From: Bacillota bacterium
GTDB taxonomy: Bacteria; Bacillota; Clostridia; Lachnospirales; Lachnospiraceae
DNA length: 13,776 bases
Direction of reading: 5' to 3'
Assembly (NCBI GenBank): GCA_023411225.1
Contig: JAEYPA010000170.1
Location: forward strand, 1-13,776
Shown: one piece after another, positions 6,752 to 13,776 of the stretch
How positions within the stretch are numbered: position 1 is the stretch's first letter
Layout of the letters: every line of letters begins with the position of its first letter
Position numbers and translations under genes: made by a program
Notes under the pieces: generated by a model
The model's database searches: none
Told to the model about the DNA's origin: nothing
What the model saw: the letters and a program-made list of their open reading frames with translations, nothing else

Positions 6752-7813
6752 ATGATTACAATGAAGGAACTTTTAGTCATGGCTAATGAGAAGGGAGCAT
6801 CTGACGTACATATTACTGTTGGAGTTCCACCTAAGTGTCGTGTCAATGGAGAATTGGTTAATATAGGAGCGCCTGTTTTTTCTCCAGATGATACCGTTAG
6901 TATGGTTATGGCTCTATTGGATGAGCGTCATAAGGAGATACTAGATGAGAAGGGGGAAGTAGATTTTTCCTATGCAATACAACATTTGGGGCGTTACCGT
7001 GTCAATATCTTTAAGCAACGTGGCTCCTATGCTGCAGCAATTCGTCTGGTTGGTGTATCAATACCAAAGCCGGAGGATTTGGGAATACCTAATTCAGTAG
7101 TGGAGTTGACTAATAAGAAAAGGGGACTTGTGTTGGTAACTGGACCAACAGGAAGTGGTAAATCCACAACCCTTGCTTCCCTCATCAATATAATCAATGA
7201 GAAGCATAACTCTCATATTATTACGTTGGAGGATCCTATTGAGTATTTACATAAGCATAAGAAATCAATTGTAAATCAAAGAGAGATTGGAAATGATTCC
7301 CAAACCTTTGCCTCTGCTCTTCGATCTGCATTACGTCAGGACCCGGATGTCATTCTTGTAGGTGAGATGCGAGATCTGGACACTATTTCTATTGCTGTAA
7401 CGGCAGCTGAAACAGGACATCTTGTATTTTCTACATTACATACAATTGGAGCGGCTAATACAATTGATCGTATTATAGATGTATTTCCACCATATCAACA
7501 ACAACAAATACGTATCCAGCTGGCTACGGTTATAGAATGTATTGTATCCCAACAATTAATACCACTTGCTAGTGGCAATGGTCGTGCGGCTGCATACGAG
7601 GTTATGTATGCTAATAGCGCTATTCGTAATCTTATTCGTGAGGCCAAAGCGCATCAAATTCAATCTGTAATGCAGACCAATCGGAAGATGGGTATGCAGA
7701 CTATGGATGATGCTCTTTATGAACTATATGCAAAACGAATGATTGATGCTGATAAGTGTGTCGCTTTTTCACAGGATCCTGTCACAATGAGTCGCAAGGT
7801 ATTCATGATGTAA
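6752..7813 (+). CDS. pilT: type IV pilus retraction ATPase PilT
   Basis: A 353-residue GspE-family ATPase that lacks the N-terminal MshEN region and the four-Cys zinc site of PilB, as expected for PilT, which powers pilus disassembly and twitching. It opens with the PilT-type ELLVMANEKGASDVHITVG segment. The core has Walker A GPTGSGKST (131-139), an Asp box TLEDPIEY (E160, D161), Walker B VILVGEMRD with E205, and a His box HLVFSTLHT (H223, H230). The C-terminal domain includes AAYEVMYANSAIRNLIREAK, close to the conserved AIRNLIRE-type PilT signature. AAGGAG at 6738-6743 is 8 bases before the ATG; an in-frame Met at residue 4 is a less likely start. PilT next to PilB implies pili that can retract. 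Confidence 0.95.
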   Translation: MITMKELLVMANEKGASDVHITVGVPPKCRVNGELVNIGAPVFSPDDTVSMVMALLDERHKEILDEKGEVDFSYAIQHLGRYRVNIFKQRGSYAAAIRLVGVSIPKPEDLGIPNSVVELTNKKRGLVLVTGPTGSGKSTTLASLINIINEKHNSHIITLEDPIEYLHKHKKSIVNQREIGNDSQTFASALRSALRQDPDVILVGEMRDLDTISIAVTAAETGHLVFSTLHTIGAANTIDRIIDVFPPYQQQQIRIQLATVIECIVSQQLIPLASGNGRAAAYEVMYANSAIRNLIREAKAHQIQSVMQTNRKMGMQTMDDALYELYAKRMIDADKCVAFSQDPVTMSRKVFMM

Positions 7814-7850
7814 ATTACTGTAATTTGAACGTGTTTAGGGAGGTACTAAG

Positions 7851-9068
7851 ATGGACAGCTTTTCATACGTTGCCATAGGTATAGATGGTAAAGAGAAAAA
7901 AGGTAGCATGGAAGCAGCTTCTGCAGATAAGGTAAAGGCGCAGTTAAAGGCAGATGGTCTAATCCCTGTCAATGTAGCTACACAATCTGCTTTATCTAGG
8001 GATTTGAATATAACAATAGGTGGTGGCGTAAAATCAAGGGATCTTAGCCTATTCTGCAGACAGTTTGTAGGAATCCTTTCTGCTGGTGTATCTATTATTA
8101 GTGCACTGGATATGATGAGTGAGCAGACCAACAACAAGAGACTTGCAACTGCTATAAGAGATACCCAGATAGCTGTAGAGAAAGGGGACAACCTGGCTAC
8201 TGCTATGAGAATGCAGGGAAAGGTATTTCCGCCTATTTTAATTAATATGGTTGAAGCAGGGGAGGCCTCTGGTAATCTGGAGATTGCTTTTGAACGTATG
8301 GCTTCTCATTTTGAGAAAGAAAATAAGTTAAAAGCTCTGATAAAGAAGGCAGCCATCTATCCTTGTGCGGTAGGAATTGTAGCTTTGATTGTAATCATTG
8401 TTATGCTTGTAGTGGTAATTCCTAAGTTTGAGAATTTATTTGCATCTATGGGCTCTGAACTTCCCCTTATCACCAAGGTAATAAAGAATGCCAGTGATTT
8501 TATTATAGCAAAGTGGTACTTTTTGCTATTGGCTTTAGCTGCAATTATTGGTGGCGTGATTGCTTTTAAGAGATCTCCTAGAGGAGAACTGTTTTTTTCA
8601 AAAATGGCATTAAAGATTCCGGTATTTGGAAAGTTAAATGTCAAGACCTATTCTGCCAGATATGCCAGGACTATAAGTACTCTACTTGTTGCTGGTATTC
8701 CATTAATAGAGGCCTTGGAGATGACTGCGAAGACCATCGATAATAAGATTGTGAGGGATGTACTATTAAACGCCAAGACTGAGGTAGCAAGAGGAGTTCC
8801 TCTTTCAGTACCAATCAAAGCGTCTGGCATATTTCCCCCTATGGTTCATCATATGACACATATCGGGGAGGAGACTGGTAATATTGAGGGTATGCTAAAT
8901 CGTTTGGCAGATTATTATGACGAAGAAGTTGAGATTACATCACAAGGATTAACAGCAGCCTTAGAGCCGATGATAATCATTGTCCTTGCGGGGATAGTCT
9001 GTCTTCTCATTGCAGCAATTATGGGTCCAATGCTTCAGATGTATAAGGATATGGATAACATGATATAG
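7851..9068 (+). CDS. pilC: type IV pilus inner-membrane platform protein PilC (GspF family)
   Basis: A 405-residue integral membrane protein with two GspF (T2SSF) domains, the standard length for PilC. It holds PilB or PilT at the membrane and feeds pilins into the fibre. The N-terminus (FSYVAIGIDGKEKKGSMEA) is typical of GspF/PilC. The first T2SSF repeat begins at about residue 65 (DLSLFCRQFVGILSAGVSI) and the second at about 268 (KTYSARYARTISTLLVAGI); each is followed by the matching VEAGEASGNLE or HIGEETGNIEG signature. Hydrophobic segments lie at about residues 170-195, 222-242 and 372-397. The start has AGGGAGGT upstream. The gap to pilT is 37 bases, consistent with one transcript. Confidence 0.95.
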   Translation: MDSFSYVAIGIDGKEKKGSMEAASADKVKAQLKADGLIPVNVATQSALSRDLNITIGGGVKSRDLSLFCRQFVGILSAGVSIISALDMMSEQTNNKRLATAIRDTQIAVEKGDNLATAMRMQGKVFPPILINMVEAGEASGNLEIAFERMASHFEKENKLKALIKKAAIYPCAVGIVALIVIIVMLVVVIPKFENLFASMGSELPLITKVIKNASDFIIAKWYFLLLALAAIIGGVIAFKRSPRGELFFSKMALKIPVFGKLNVKTYSARYARTISTLLVAGIPLIEALEMTAKTIDNKIVRDVLLNAKTEVARGVPLSVPIKASGIFPPMVHHMTHIGEETGNIEGMLNRLADYYDEEVEITSQGLTAALEPMIIIVLAGIVCLLIAAIMGPMLQMYKDMDNMI

Positions 9069-9073
9069 GTTAT

Positions 9074-9116
9074 ATACATTCCAGACAGGGGGAATAATTT
9101 ATAGTTTGGAATGTTT
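9074..9116 (+). repeat. inverted repeat upstream of pilA
   Basis: ACATTCCA at 9076-9083 is repeated in perfect inverted form as TGGAATGT at 9107-9114, with 23 bases between the arms. It could fold in RNA as a hairpin after pilC or act in DNA as an operator. No T-run directly follows, although a -10-like TTTATAAT does. Confidence 0.45.
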
Positions 9117-9135
9117 ATAATAGAACAATTATAAT
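9105..9135 (+). promoter_or_regulatory. possible internal promoter for the major pilin gene
   Basis: Two TATAAT boxes occur in the 85-base gap before pilA, at 9116-9121 and 9130-9135. The second can be paired with TTGGAA at 9106-9111, 18 bases upstream. Transcription would start near 9142, very close to the ribosome site AAAGGAGA at about 9138-9145, so the leader would be very short. The region is AT-rich and such boxes can arise by chance. Confidence 0.35.
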
Positions 9136-9153
9136 GAAAAGGAGAGAATAAAC

Positions 9154-9591
9154 ATGCAAGAAGTAAAAGAACAAAAAAGTAAGTTAAACAAAGGTTTTTC
9201 CCTGGTGGAGCTCATTGTAGTTATTGCCATTATGGCAGTACTGGTTGGGGTTATTGCGACACAGTTTGTGAAGTATATTGGTGATTCTAACAAGACAGTT
9301 GATGATTCCAATCTAAAAATCTTAAAGGATGCAGCAGATGTCACTTTAAGTAATGAAAATTATGGCGACTTTACTATTACTGCTGCAACAGTAACAATTG
9401 GCGCAGATGGTAATGCGGAGTTTTCTTCCAATTTACCTGATAGTTTCAAAACAAAGTTTGAGTCAAATCTCGATCTGAAAGATGGTGATGCAGGTAAGAC
9501 CTATCCGGCATCTAGTGAAGGAAAGAGTATAGTGATTACTATCAAAGGAAGTGTGACAAAAGGTTACACTACTACAATAGAAGCGCAGTAA
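9154..9591 (+). CDS. pilA: type IV prepilin, likely major pilin PilA
   Basis: A 145-residue prepilin with a 14-residue basic leader and class III signal: KG at 13-14, cleavage after G14, then mature FSLVELIVVIAIMAVLVG. Glu at mature position 5 (E19 of the precursor) is present, as needed for assembly and N-methylation. The hydrophobic helix spans about residues 15-38 and continues as the N-terminal alpha helix to about residue 65. The rest is a small Thr/Ser/Asp-rich globular domain without cysteine, so no disulfide loop as in many Gram-negative pilins. Mature length is about 131 residues. AAAGGAGA lies about 9 bases before the ATG. It follows the assembly genes, may have its own promoter, and is followed by a strong hairpin, which together fit a highly expressed structural subunit. 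Major rather than minor status is inferred from size and place. Confidence 0.9.
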   Translation: MQEVKEQKSKLNKGFSLVELIVVIAIMAVLVGVIATQFVKYIGDSNKTVDDSNLKILKDAADVTLSNENYGDFTITAATVTIGADGNAEFSSNLPDSFKTKFESNLDLKDGDAGKTYPASSEGKSIVITIKGSVTKGYTTTIEAQ

Positions 9592-9644
9592 TACTATAAT
9601 CCTTTTACTTACTTTAAACATTTAACATATACATAAGCATAACT

Positions 9645-9685
9645 TTTTCCATAACCAGGGTGCCTGTCACCCTGATTATGGAAAA
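9645..9685 (+). repeat. 18-bp hairpin downstream of pilA
   Basis: Bases 9645-9662 pair with 9668-9685 over 18 positions with one C-A mismatch, around a 5-base loop (CCTGT). The tip reads CAGGGTG, CCTGT, CACCCTG. The 3' side ends in GAAAA and is followed by TTAATATA, so there is no U-run as in a standard terminator; the T-run is on the 5' side of the stem. It may stabilise the pilA transcript, partly terminate it, or be a REP-like element. The 160-base gap to pilD (9592-9751) otherwise shows only a 12-bp palindrome TTCCATATGGAA at 9711-9722. Confidence 0.7.
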
Positions 9686-9751
9686 TTAATATACGTACCC
9701 TTAACTAACCTTCCATATGGAAATCAATACTATTAGAAAGAGTGAACAATT

Positions 9752-10501
9752 GTGGACCTATTATTTTATCTGATTATTTTTTTATATGGAATTATAATTG
9801 GTAGTTTTCTTAATGTGTTAATCTATCGACTTCCGAAAAAAGAGAATTTTGTCACCACTCGTTCACATTGTATGAACTGTGACTACCAATTGAGGTGGTA
9901 TGATCTAATACCGGTGTTTAGCTATATCATTTTATGTGGCAAATGCAGAAAGTGTAAAACCCACATATCCCTTCAATATCCAGTGATTGAACTGATAAAT
10001 GGTGCAATGTATCTCTTGATTTACTTCCTGTATGGATTTTCTATTGAAACTTTGCTTTATGCCTTATTGTTTTCAGTATTACTAGCATTAAGCATTATTG
10101 ATTTTAGAACTTTTGAGATTCCTTTAGGTTTTAATGTTTTTATTTTTTGTCTAGGTATGATTCGTGTTGTAACCGATTTGGCTCATTGGAGCGATTATGT
10201 AATCGGTTTTTTTGCAGTTAGTAGCTTCATTTACCTTATTATTTTTCTGACAAAAGGCAGGGGAATGGGAGATGGAGACGGTAAGTTGATGGCTGCCGTA
10301 GGACTTTTAATTGGGTGGAAATTAGTAGTATTATCTTTTTTCCTAGGATGTGTATTTGGCTCCATTATACATATTACACGTATGAAAATAACACGAGTAG
10401 ACCATGTCCTTGCTTTTGGTCCTTATCTTAGTATGGGGATTATGGTAAGTGTATTGTGGGGAACCCGTTTGATTGATTGGTATATCGACTTATGTTTATA
10501 G
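9752..10501 (+). CDS. pilD: prepilin peptidase / N-methyltransferase PilD (A24 family)
   Basis: A 249-residue polytopic membrane enzyme that cleaves the prepilin leader after Gly and methylates the new N-terminal residue. The cytoplasmic loop after the first membrane segment (residues 3-23) carries two zinc-type Cys pairs, C40/C43 and C65/C68, with the family context DLIPVFSY and LQYPVIEL. The two catalytic aspartates of aspartic peptidase A24 are D117 (SIIDFRTFEIP) and D174 in the GxGD motif GMGD (171-174), followed by GDGKLMAAVGLLIGW. I use the GTG at 9752, which has only a weak ribosome site (GAAAGAG about 10 bases upstream); the full first membrane segment needs this start. Substrates in the window are PilA and the prepilin at 13086. 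Confidence 0.94.
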   Translation: MDLLFYLIIFLYGIIIGSFLNVLIYRLPKKENFVTTRSHCMNCDYQLRWYDLIPVFSYIILCGKCRKCKTHISLQYPVIELINGAMYLLIYFLYGFSIETLLYALLFSVLLALSIIDFRTFEIPLGFNVFIFCLGMIRVVTDLAHWSDYVIGFFAVSSFIYLIIFLTKGRGMGDGDGKLMAAVGLLIGWKLVVLSFFLGCVFGSIIHITRMKITRVDHVLAFGPYLSMGIMVSVLWGTRLIDWYIDLCL

Positions 10502-10541
10502 GTCATTATTATAGTTTGAATGTAAAGAAGGTAAACGTAGG

Positions 10542-10556
10542 GGAGGAATAACATTG
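10542..10556 (+). promoter_or_regulatory. ribosome site that sets the TTG start of pilMN
   Basis: GGAGG at 10542-10546 (within GGGGAGGAATAACA) lies 7 bases before TTG 10554. The encoded VLSIEIG begins the actin-like fold at the expected place, and no nearby ATG fits, so a TTG start is well supported. Confidence 0.75.
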
Positions 10557-12176
10557 AGCAATAAGGTTTTAAGTATTGAGATTGGTCAACAAATGATTAG
10601 AATGTGCGAGGTGGATTATAGAAGAAAGAATCCCCATGTATATAACAGTGTTTCTTTTGAGACCCCCGCTGGAGTGATGGAAGATGGGTTTATAAGAGAT
10701 AAACTGGCATTGGCCACTGTTTTGAGGGAACAGTTAAATCTTGCCGGTATGAAAAATGACAAAGTTATATTTACCCTGTCTTCTACCAAGATAGCCAGTC
10801 GTGAGGCTATGATTCCATTGGTTAAAGATAATCAAATTACAGATATTATAAAAACAAATGCTAAGGATTATTTTCCAATCAATATTGAAGAATATGATAT
10901 TACCTATTCTGTATTAGAGAAAATCAATACTAAAGAAGTGAAGCAAATGAGAATCCTTGTTTTGGCTGCACCTGCTTTGTTAATAAAAACTTACTTTGAA
11001 TTGGCCGATATGATGAATTCTCATATCGTATCCATAGACTATACTGGCAACAGTTCCTATCAGTTACTGCGGCAACATGTGAGTACTAGTGTTAATCTTG
11101 TAGTTCAAATCAATGATCAGAATACAATTATTAACTTGTTAGAAAATGGAAACCTGTTATTACAACGTACCATGCTTTATGGTACTTCAGCCATTTCAGC
11201 TGCAGTTATTAGCAATTCTGTATTTCGTGTAAATAATTACAGTGAAGCTATGCGGCTGCTAGGTAAGGAACAATTAATCAATGAGCATTTTGATAGTAGT
11301 GATGAAACTGCTTTTACTCTGGAAGATATATCGGAGGAGTATAGTCAGTTTTCCATAAGGGAAAATGCAAAAAGCGACGTTACTAGTTCTCTTGGTAATC
11401 TCCTTTCTAATATTAGCAGGGTAATTGATTACTTTGTGACAAAACATCCGGGAAAGAAAATCGAGAATTTCTATATTACTGGGGAGGGTTCTGGAATACA
11501 GGGTTTAGCACAGCTGATTATGAACGAAATGGGATTTGAGGTAAAATCACTTCGCCAGCTAGATAATGTTATATTTAGTAAGACTTCTTTGGAAATAGAA
11601 AGTAACCAAAGTGTATTTTTATCCTGTATTGGTGCAGCTATTGCTCCCTTAGATTTCACTCCTGCAGAGTATTCTGTAAAACCAGTAAGTAACAGTACAA
11701 TGCTGTTCCCAATCCTGTTACTTATAGTAGCTGCGCTAGGATCCGTAGCAATTTATCTTTCCTCCTATTTGATTTATCAGAGCGCGAAACAGAGTAAAGT
11801 TGATACGCAGGCAAAGATTGATGATATTCAGGATATACAGGATATATATTCTTCCTATCAGATTAGTGAAGATAATGTGAAGAACTTAGAGGCTTTTGAT
11901 GCGATGACAAAAAGTGCTTCCGATAATCTCCTTGATTTTATTGCAGAACTTGAACAAAAGACACCAGCAGGAACCTTTGTAAAGGCACTGTCTCTTCAGG
12001 ATAATTTAGCGAACATTCAGGCGACTTCCACCTCTAAGGAAGTATGTGCAAAGTATGTAGAAATCTTACGTTCTTTTGCTAGCATTCAGACGGTATCAGT
12101 ATCAAATTATGTGGAGACTTTAGATGAAAACAATATGCCAGAAGTGACCTATACGGTTACTTGTGTTTTTAAATAG
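10554..12176 (+). CDS. pilM: fused PilM-PilN type IV pilus assembly protein
   Basis: A 540-residue protein combining two parts that are separate genes in the classical Gram-negative operon. Residues 1 to about 370 are PilM-like, with an actin/FtsA-type ATPase fold: VLSIEIGQQMIRMCEV near the start, VVQINDQNTIINLLENG in the middle, and FYITGEGSGIQGLAQLI for the nucleotide-binding end. A single membrane segment at about 383-405 (LFPILLLIVAALGSVAIYL) then leads to a coiled-coil-prone stretch (DTQAKIDDIQDIQDIYSSYQ) and a C-terminal PilN-type ferredoxin-like domain (about 450-540). In the separate arrangement, PilM in the cytoplasm binds the short N-terminal tail of PilN; here the link is covalent. 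The stop overlaps the ribosome site of pilO, so translation is probably coupled. Confidence 0.85.
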   Translation: MSNKVLSIEIGQQMIRMCEVDYRRKNPHVYNSVSFETPAGVMEDGFIRDKLALATVLREQLNLAGMKNDKVIFTLSSTKIASREAMIPLVKDNQITDIIKTNAKDYFPINIEEYDITYSVLEKINTKEVKQMRILVLAAPALLIKTYFELADMMNSHIVSIDYTGNSSYQLLRQHVSTSVNLVVQINDQNTIINLLENGNLLLQRTMLYGTSAISAAVISNSVFRVNNYSEAMRLLGKEQLINEHFDSSDETAFTLEDISEEYSQFSIRENAKSDVTSSLGNLLSNISRVIDYFVTKHPGKKIENFYITGEGSGIQGLAQLIMNEMGFEVKSLRQLDNVIFSKTSLEIESNQSVFLSCIGAAIAPLDFTPAEYSVKPVSNSTMLFPILLLIVAALGSVAIYLSSYLIYQSAKQSKVDTQAKIDDIQDIQDIYSSYQISEDNVKNLEAFDAMTKSASDNLLDFIAELEQKTPAGTFVKALSLQDNLANIQATSTSKEVCAKYVEILRSFASIQTVSVSNYVETLDENNMPEVTYTVTCVFK

Positions 12177-12188
12177 GAGGGGAAGCAG

Positions 12189-13031
12189 ATGAAGATTAGT
12201 CAAAAAGATGCAAAATTATTAATATTGCTTGCTTGTGTATTGTTGCTAGGGGCTTCCTATTTCTTTGGCTATAAAAAATATAGTGACAAAACAGATGCCA
12301 TAAATAAAGAGACCCAGGTATTAAAGACGAAATATGAGACCTTAGAATCAAGTAATATACACAGAGATGAATATATTCAGAAGATTAAGGACAATGAGGA
12401 AAAGACAAAGGCTGTTATAGCTAAGTTTCCGGCAACTGTTCAGAATCAGGATGAAATCTATCTATCCAGTATAATAGAAAAGACAAGTGGTGCATGGATT
12501 AATGCGTTCAATTTTTCAGAGCCATCTGTTGTATATACTCCACAGAGTTTAACAGAAGGAAAAACAGAGGTGAATTCGGATGGGGCTAAGACAACTGATG
12601 AAGCGACACCAAATCAATCAGTAACTCCTAATAGTGCAGCTTCTAGTAATGGGAATACAGGAGGAGTATTAGATTCATTAAAAAAAATGTTTCAAGGTGA
12701 TGGACCTGTGGTTGAAAAGCTTAATTTTACAGGTTGTAAAAATATCACTAAATTAAGCTTTAAGGCTGATTACAATCAAATGAAAAAGATGGTTGAGCTT
12801 ATTACCAAGTATAAAAGTTGTAAATCAATTAATATGGTGAATCTGGCTGTTGATAAGTCTACAGGTCTGTTAACCGGTAATCTAGAGTACAGTAGCTACA
12901 GCATTTCCGGTGTAGGAGCTATCTATAAACCACTGGAGATTCCTAGTAAGCCGTTTGGAATTAAGAATATATTTGGAGAAGTCATTAGTAATAATAAGAA
13001 AGATAAGGACACAAAAGGTCAAAATAATTAG
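12189..13031 (+). CDS. pilO: PilO-like type IV pilus alignment protein
   Basis: A 280-residue bitopic membrane protein. A short cytoplasmic tail is followed by a membrane segment at about residues 10-27 (LLILLACVLLLGASYFFGY), then a Lys/Glu-rich predicted coiled coil (about 30-75) and a globular part starting AKFPATVQNQDEIYLSSIIE, as in PilO. A linker rich in Ser, Thr, Asn and Gly (about 118-156) interrupts the globular part before a second beta-rich half ending in LEYSSYSISG. PilO pairs with PilN to form the ring that links platform and envelope. AGGAGGGG overlaps the pilMN stop, giving a 12-base gap. The sequence is divergent, and the call leans on position after pilMN and topology. Confidence 0.78.
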   Translation: MKISQKDAKLLILLACVLLLGASYFFGYKKYSDKTDAINKETQVLKTKYETLESSNIHRDEYIQKIKDNEEKTKAVIAKFPATVQNQDEIYLSSIIEKTSGAWINAFNFSEPSVVYTPQSLTEGKTEVNSDGAKTTDEATPNQSVTPNSAASSNGNTGGVLDSLKKMFQGDGPVVEKLNFTGCKNITKLSFKADYNQMKKMVELITKYKSCKSINMVNLAVDKSTGLLTGNLEYSSYSISGVGAIYKPLEIPSKPFGIKNIFGEVISNNKKDKDTKGQNN

Positions 13032-13085
13032 GACAATGAGAGGTAAATAGCTAAGTGATTGTTTTGTTAGAAAGAGGGAGAATCC

Positions 13086-13776
13086 ATGTTTGGTTTGAAG
13101 TTTATCAAATTCAAGAAAAAAAGTGAGCAAAAGAATAATGGATTTACCTTAATTGAGGTTCTAGTTAGCATGTTGATTCTTGCTATAATTATAGCTCCTA
13201 TATTGGGTAATATCTCGCAGGCAAGCCGTATAAACCAGATTTCTAGGCAAGTACAGGATGCTTCAACTTTGGGACAGAATATGATGGAGGGTTTAAAGAC
13301 ACAGGCTTCTTTTGAGGATGTAGCGAAACAGCTAATTTATAAAAATGATGTGGCTACCTTTGAACTGTTTTCTCTAGAAGATATCGGTAGTGTTGTAACC
13401 GGGCAAGTAGAATATGATGCAACGACCCATACTTATATTGATGCAGCAGAACCATGTATTACGAGAACAACAGACTCGGCAGGTAATTACAGCTATTCTC
13501 TTAAAGAGAATGACAAGCGAAAGTATCAATTTCAGGTATCTAATATAACATATAATGGAAGAAAGTACTGTGCCAAGATTCAATATGACGCATCACCTTA
13601 TAGCCAAGAAGACGATAAAGGATACAACGATGTAGAGATGCCTATCTTACCATATGTTTCTAATGATACAAATGCTGTGGTAGCCCTGACTTATCAGGAT
13701 GACTGGGCTGCAAGTACCTTAAAAGTACAATACGATGACTATTATAATAGTACTTTTCATGAGGACAATGAGGTTA
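13086..13776 (+). CDS. minor type IV prepilin, PilV-like, 3' end outside window
   Basis: An open frame runs from ATG 13086 to the window edge (230 codons, no stop), with GAGGGAG about 6 bases upstream. A 19-residue basic leader ends in NNG, with cleavage expected between G19 and F20; the mature start FTLIEVLVSMLILAIIIAPI has Glu at position 5 and a hydrophobic helix to about residue 41. The rest (QASRINQISRQVQDASTLGQ onward) is a long polar globular domain, far larger than that of PilA, with two visible cysteines (C125 and C159). Size, the VLVSM-type start and its place after pilMN-pilO fit a PilV/GspI-type minor pilin that may sit at the fibre tip or prime assembly. The exact minor-pilin class is uncertain without the C-terminus. 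Confidence 0.85.
   Translation, partial: MFGLKFIKFKKKSEQKNNGFTLIEVLVSMLILAIIIAPILGNISQASRINQISRQVQDASTLGQNMMEGLKTQASFEDVAKQLIYKNDVATFELFSLEDIGSVVTGQVEYDATTHTYIDAAEPCITRTTDSAGNYSYSLKENDKRKYQFQVSNITYNGRKYCAKIQYDASPYSQEDDKGYNDVEMPILPYVSNDTNAVVALTYQDDWAASTLKVQYDDYYNSTFHEDNEV

Overview
The window looks like chromosomal DNA of an AT-rich, spore-forming anaerobic Firmicute, most likely a Lachnospiraceae / Clostridium cluster XIVa relative. Three things suggest this: a sigma-K-type sporulation sigma factor at the left edge, a small Cys-rich protein of a type I associate with Lachnospiraceae (DUF6774-like), and a Gram-positive type IV pilus gene order. All genes are on the + strand. I saw no rRNA, tRNA, CRISPR array or intact insertion sequence.

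Region 1 (1-2591): the 3' part of sigK, a 67-residue Cys-rich small protein, and a roughly 596-residue aminopeptidase P (M24) with all five metal ligands in place. Region 2 (2592-4830): its own extended -10 promoter, then two adjacent P-loop GTPases of the CobW/COG0523 metal-handling superfamily. The first carries a 55-residue His/Cys-rich metal-binding insert. The second has lost the CxCC metal motif and is fused at its C-terminus to a DUF1980/TIGR03943 (YcgQ-type) domain. A clear intrinsic terminator closes this unit. The pair is the least ordinary content of the window and is probably a zinc or other divalent-metal homeostasis module.

Region 3 (4831-13776, running off the right edge): a type IV pilus assembly locus behind a good promoter (TTGAAC, 17 bp, TGATATTAT). 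The order is pilB (extension ATPase with an N-terminal MshEN c-di-GMP-type domain), pilT (retraction ATPase), pilC (platform), pilA (major pilin), pilD (prepilin peptidase), a fused pilM-pilN, pilO, and a PilV-like minor prepilin cut by the window end. PilD would cut and methylate both prepilins, PilB/PilT would power polymerisation and retraction through PilC, and PilMN/PilO would form the inner alignment complex. The pilA gene is bracketed by a possible internal promoter with an inverted repeat and by an 18-bp hairpin downstream, so it may be expressed at a different level from its neighbours.

Most genes belong to known families. What deserves a second look is the GTPase pair (fusion, His-rich repeat, degenerate G4 motifs, leader mini-ORF), the MshEN domain on PilB without a visible c-di-GMP riboswitch in the leader, and the structured DNA around pilA.
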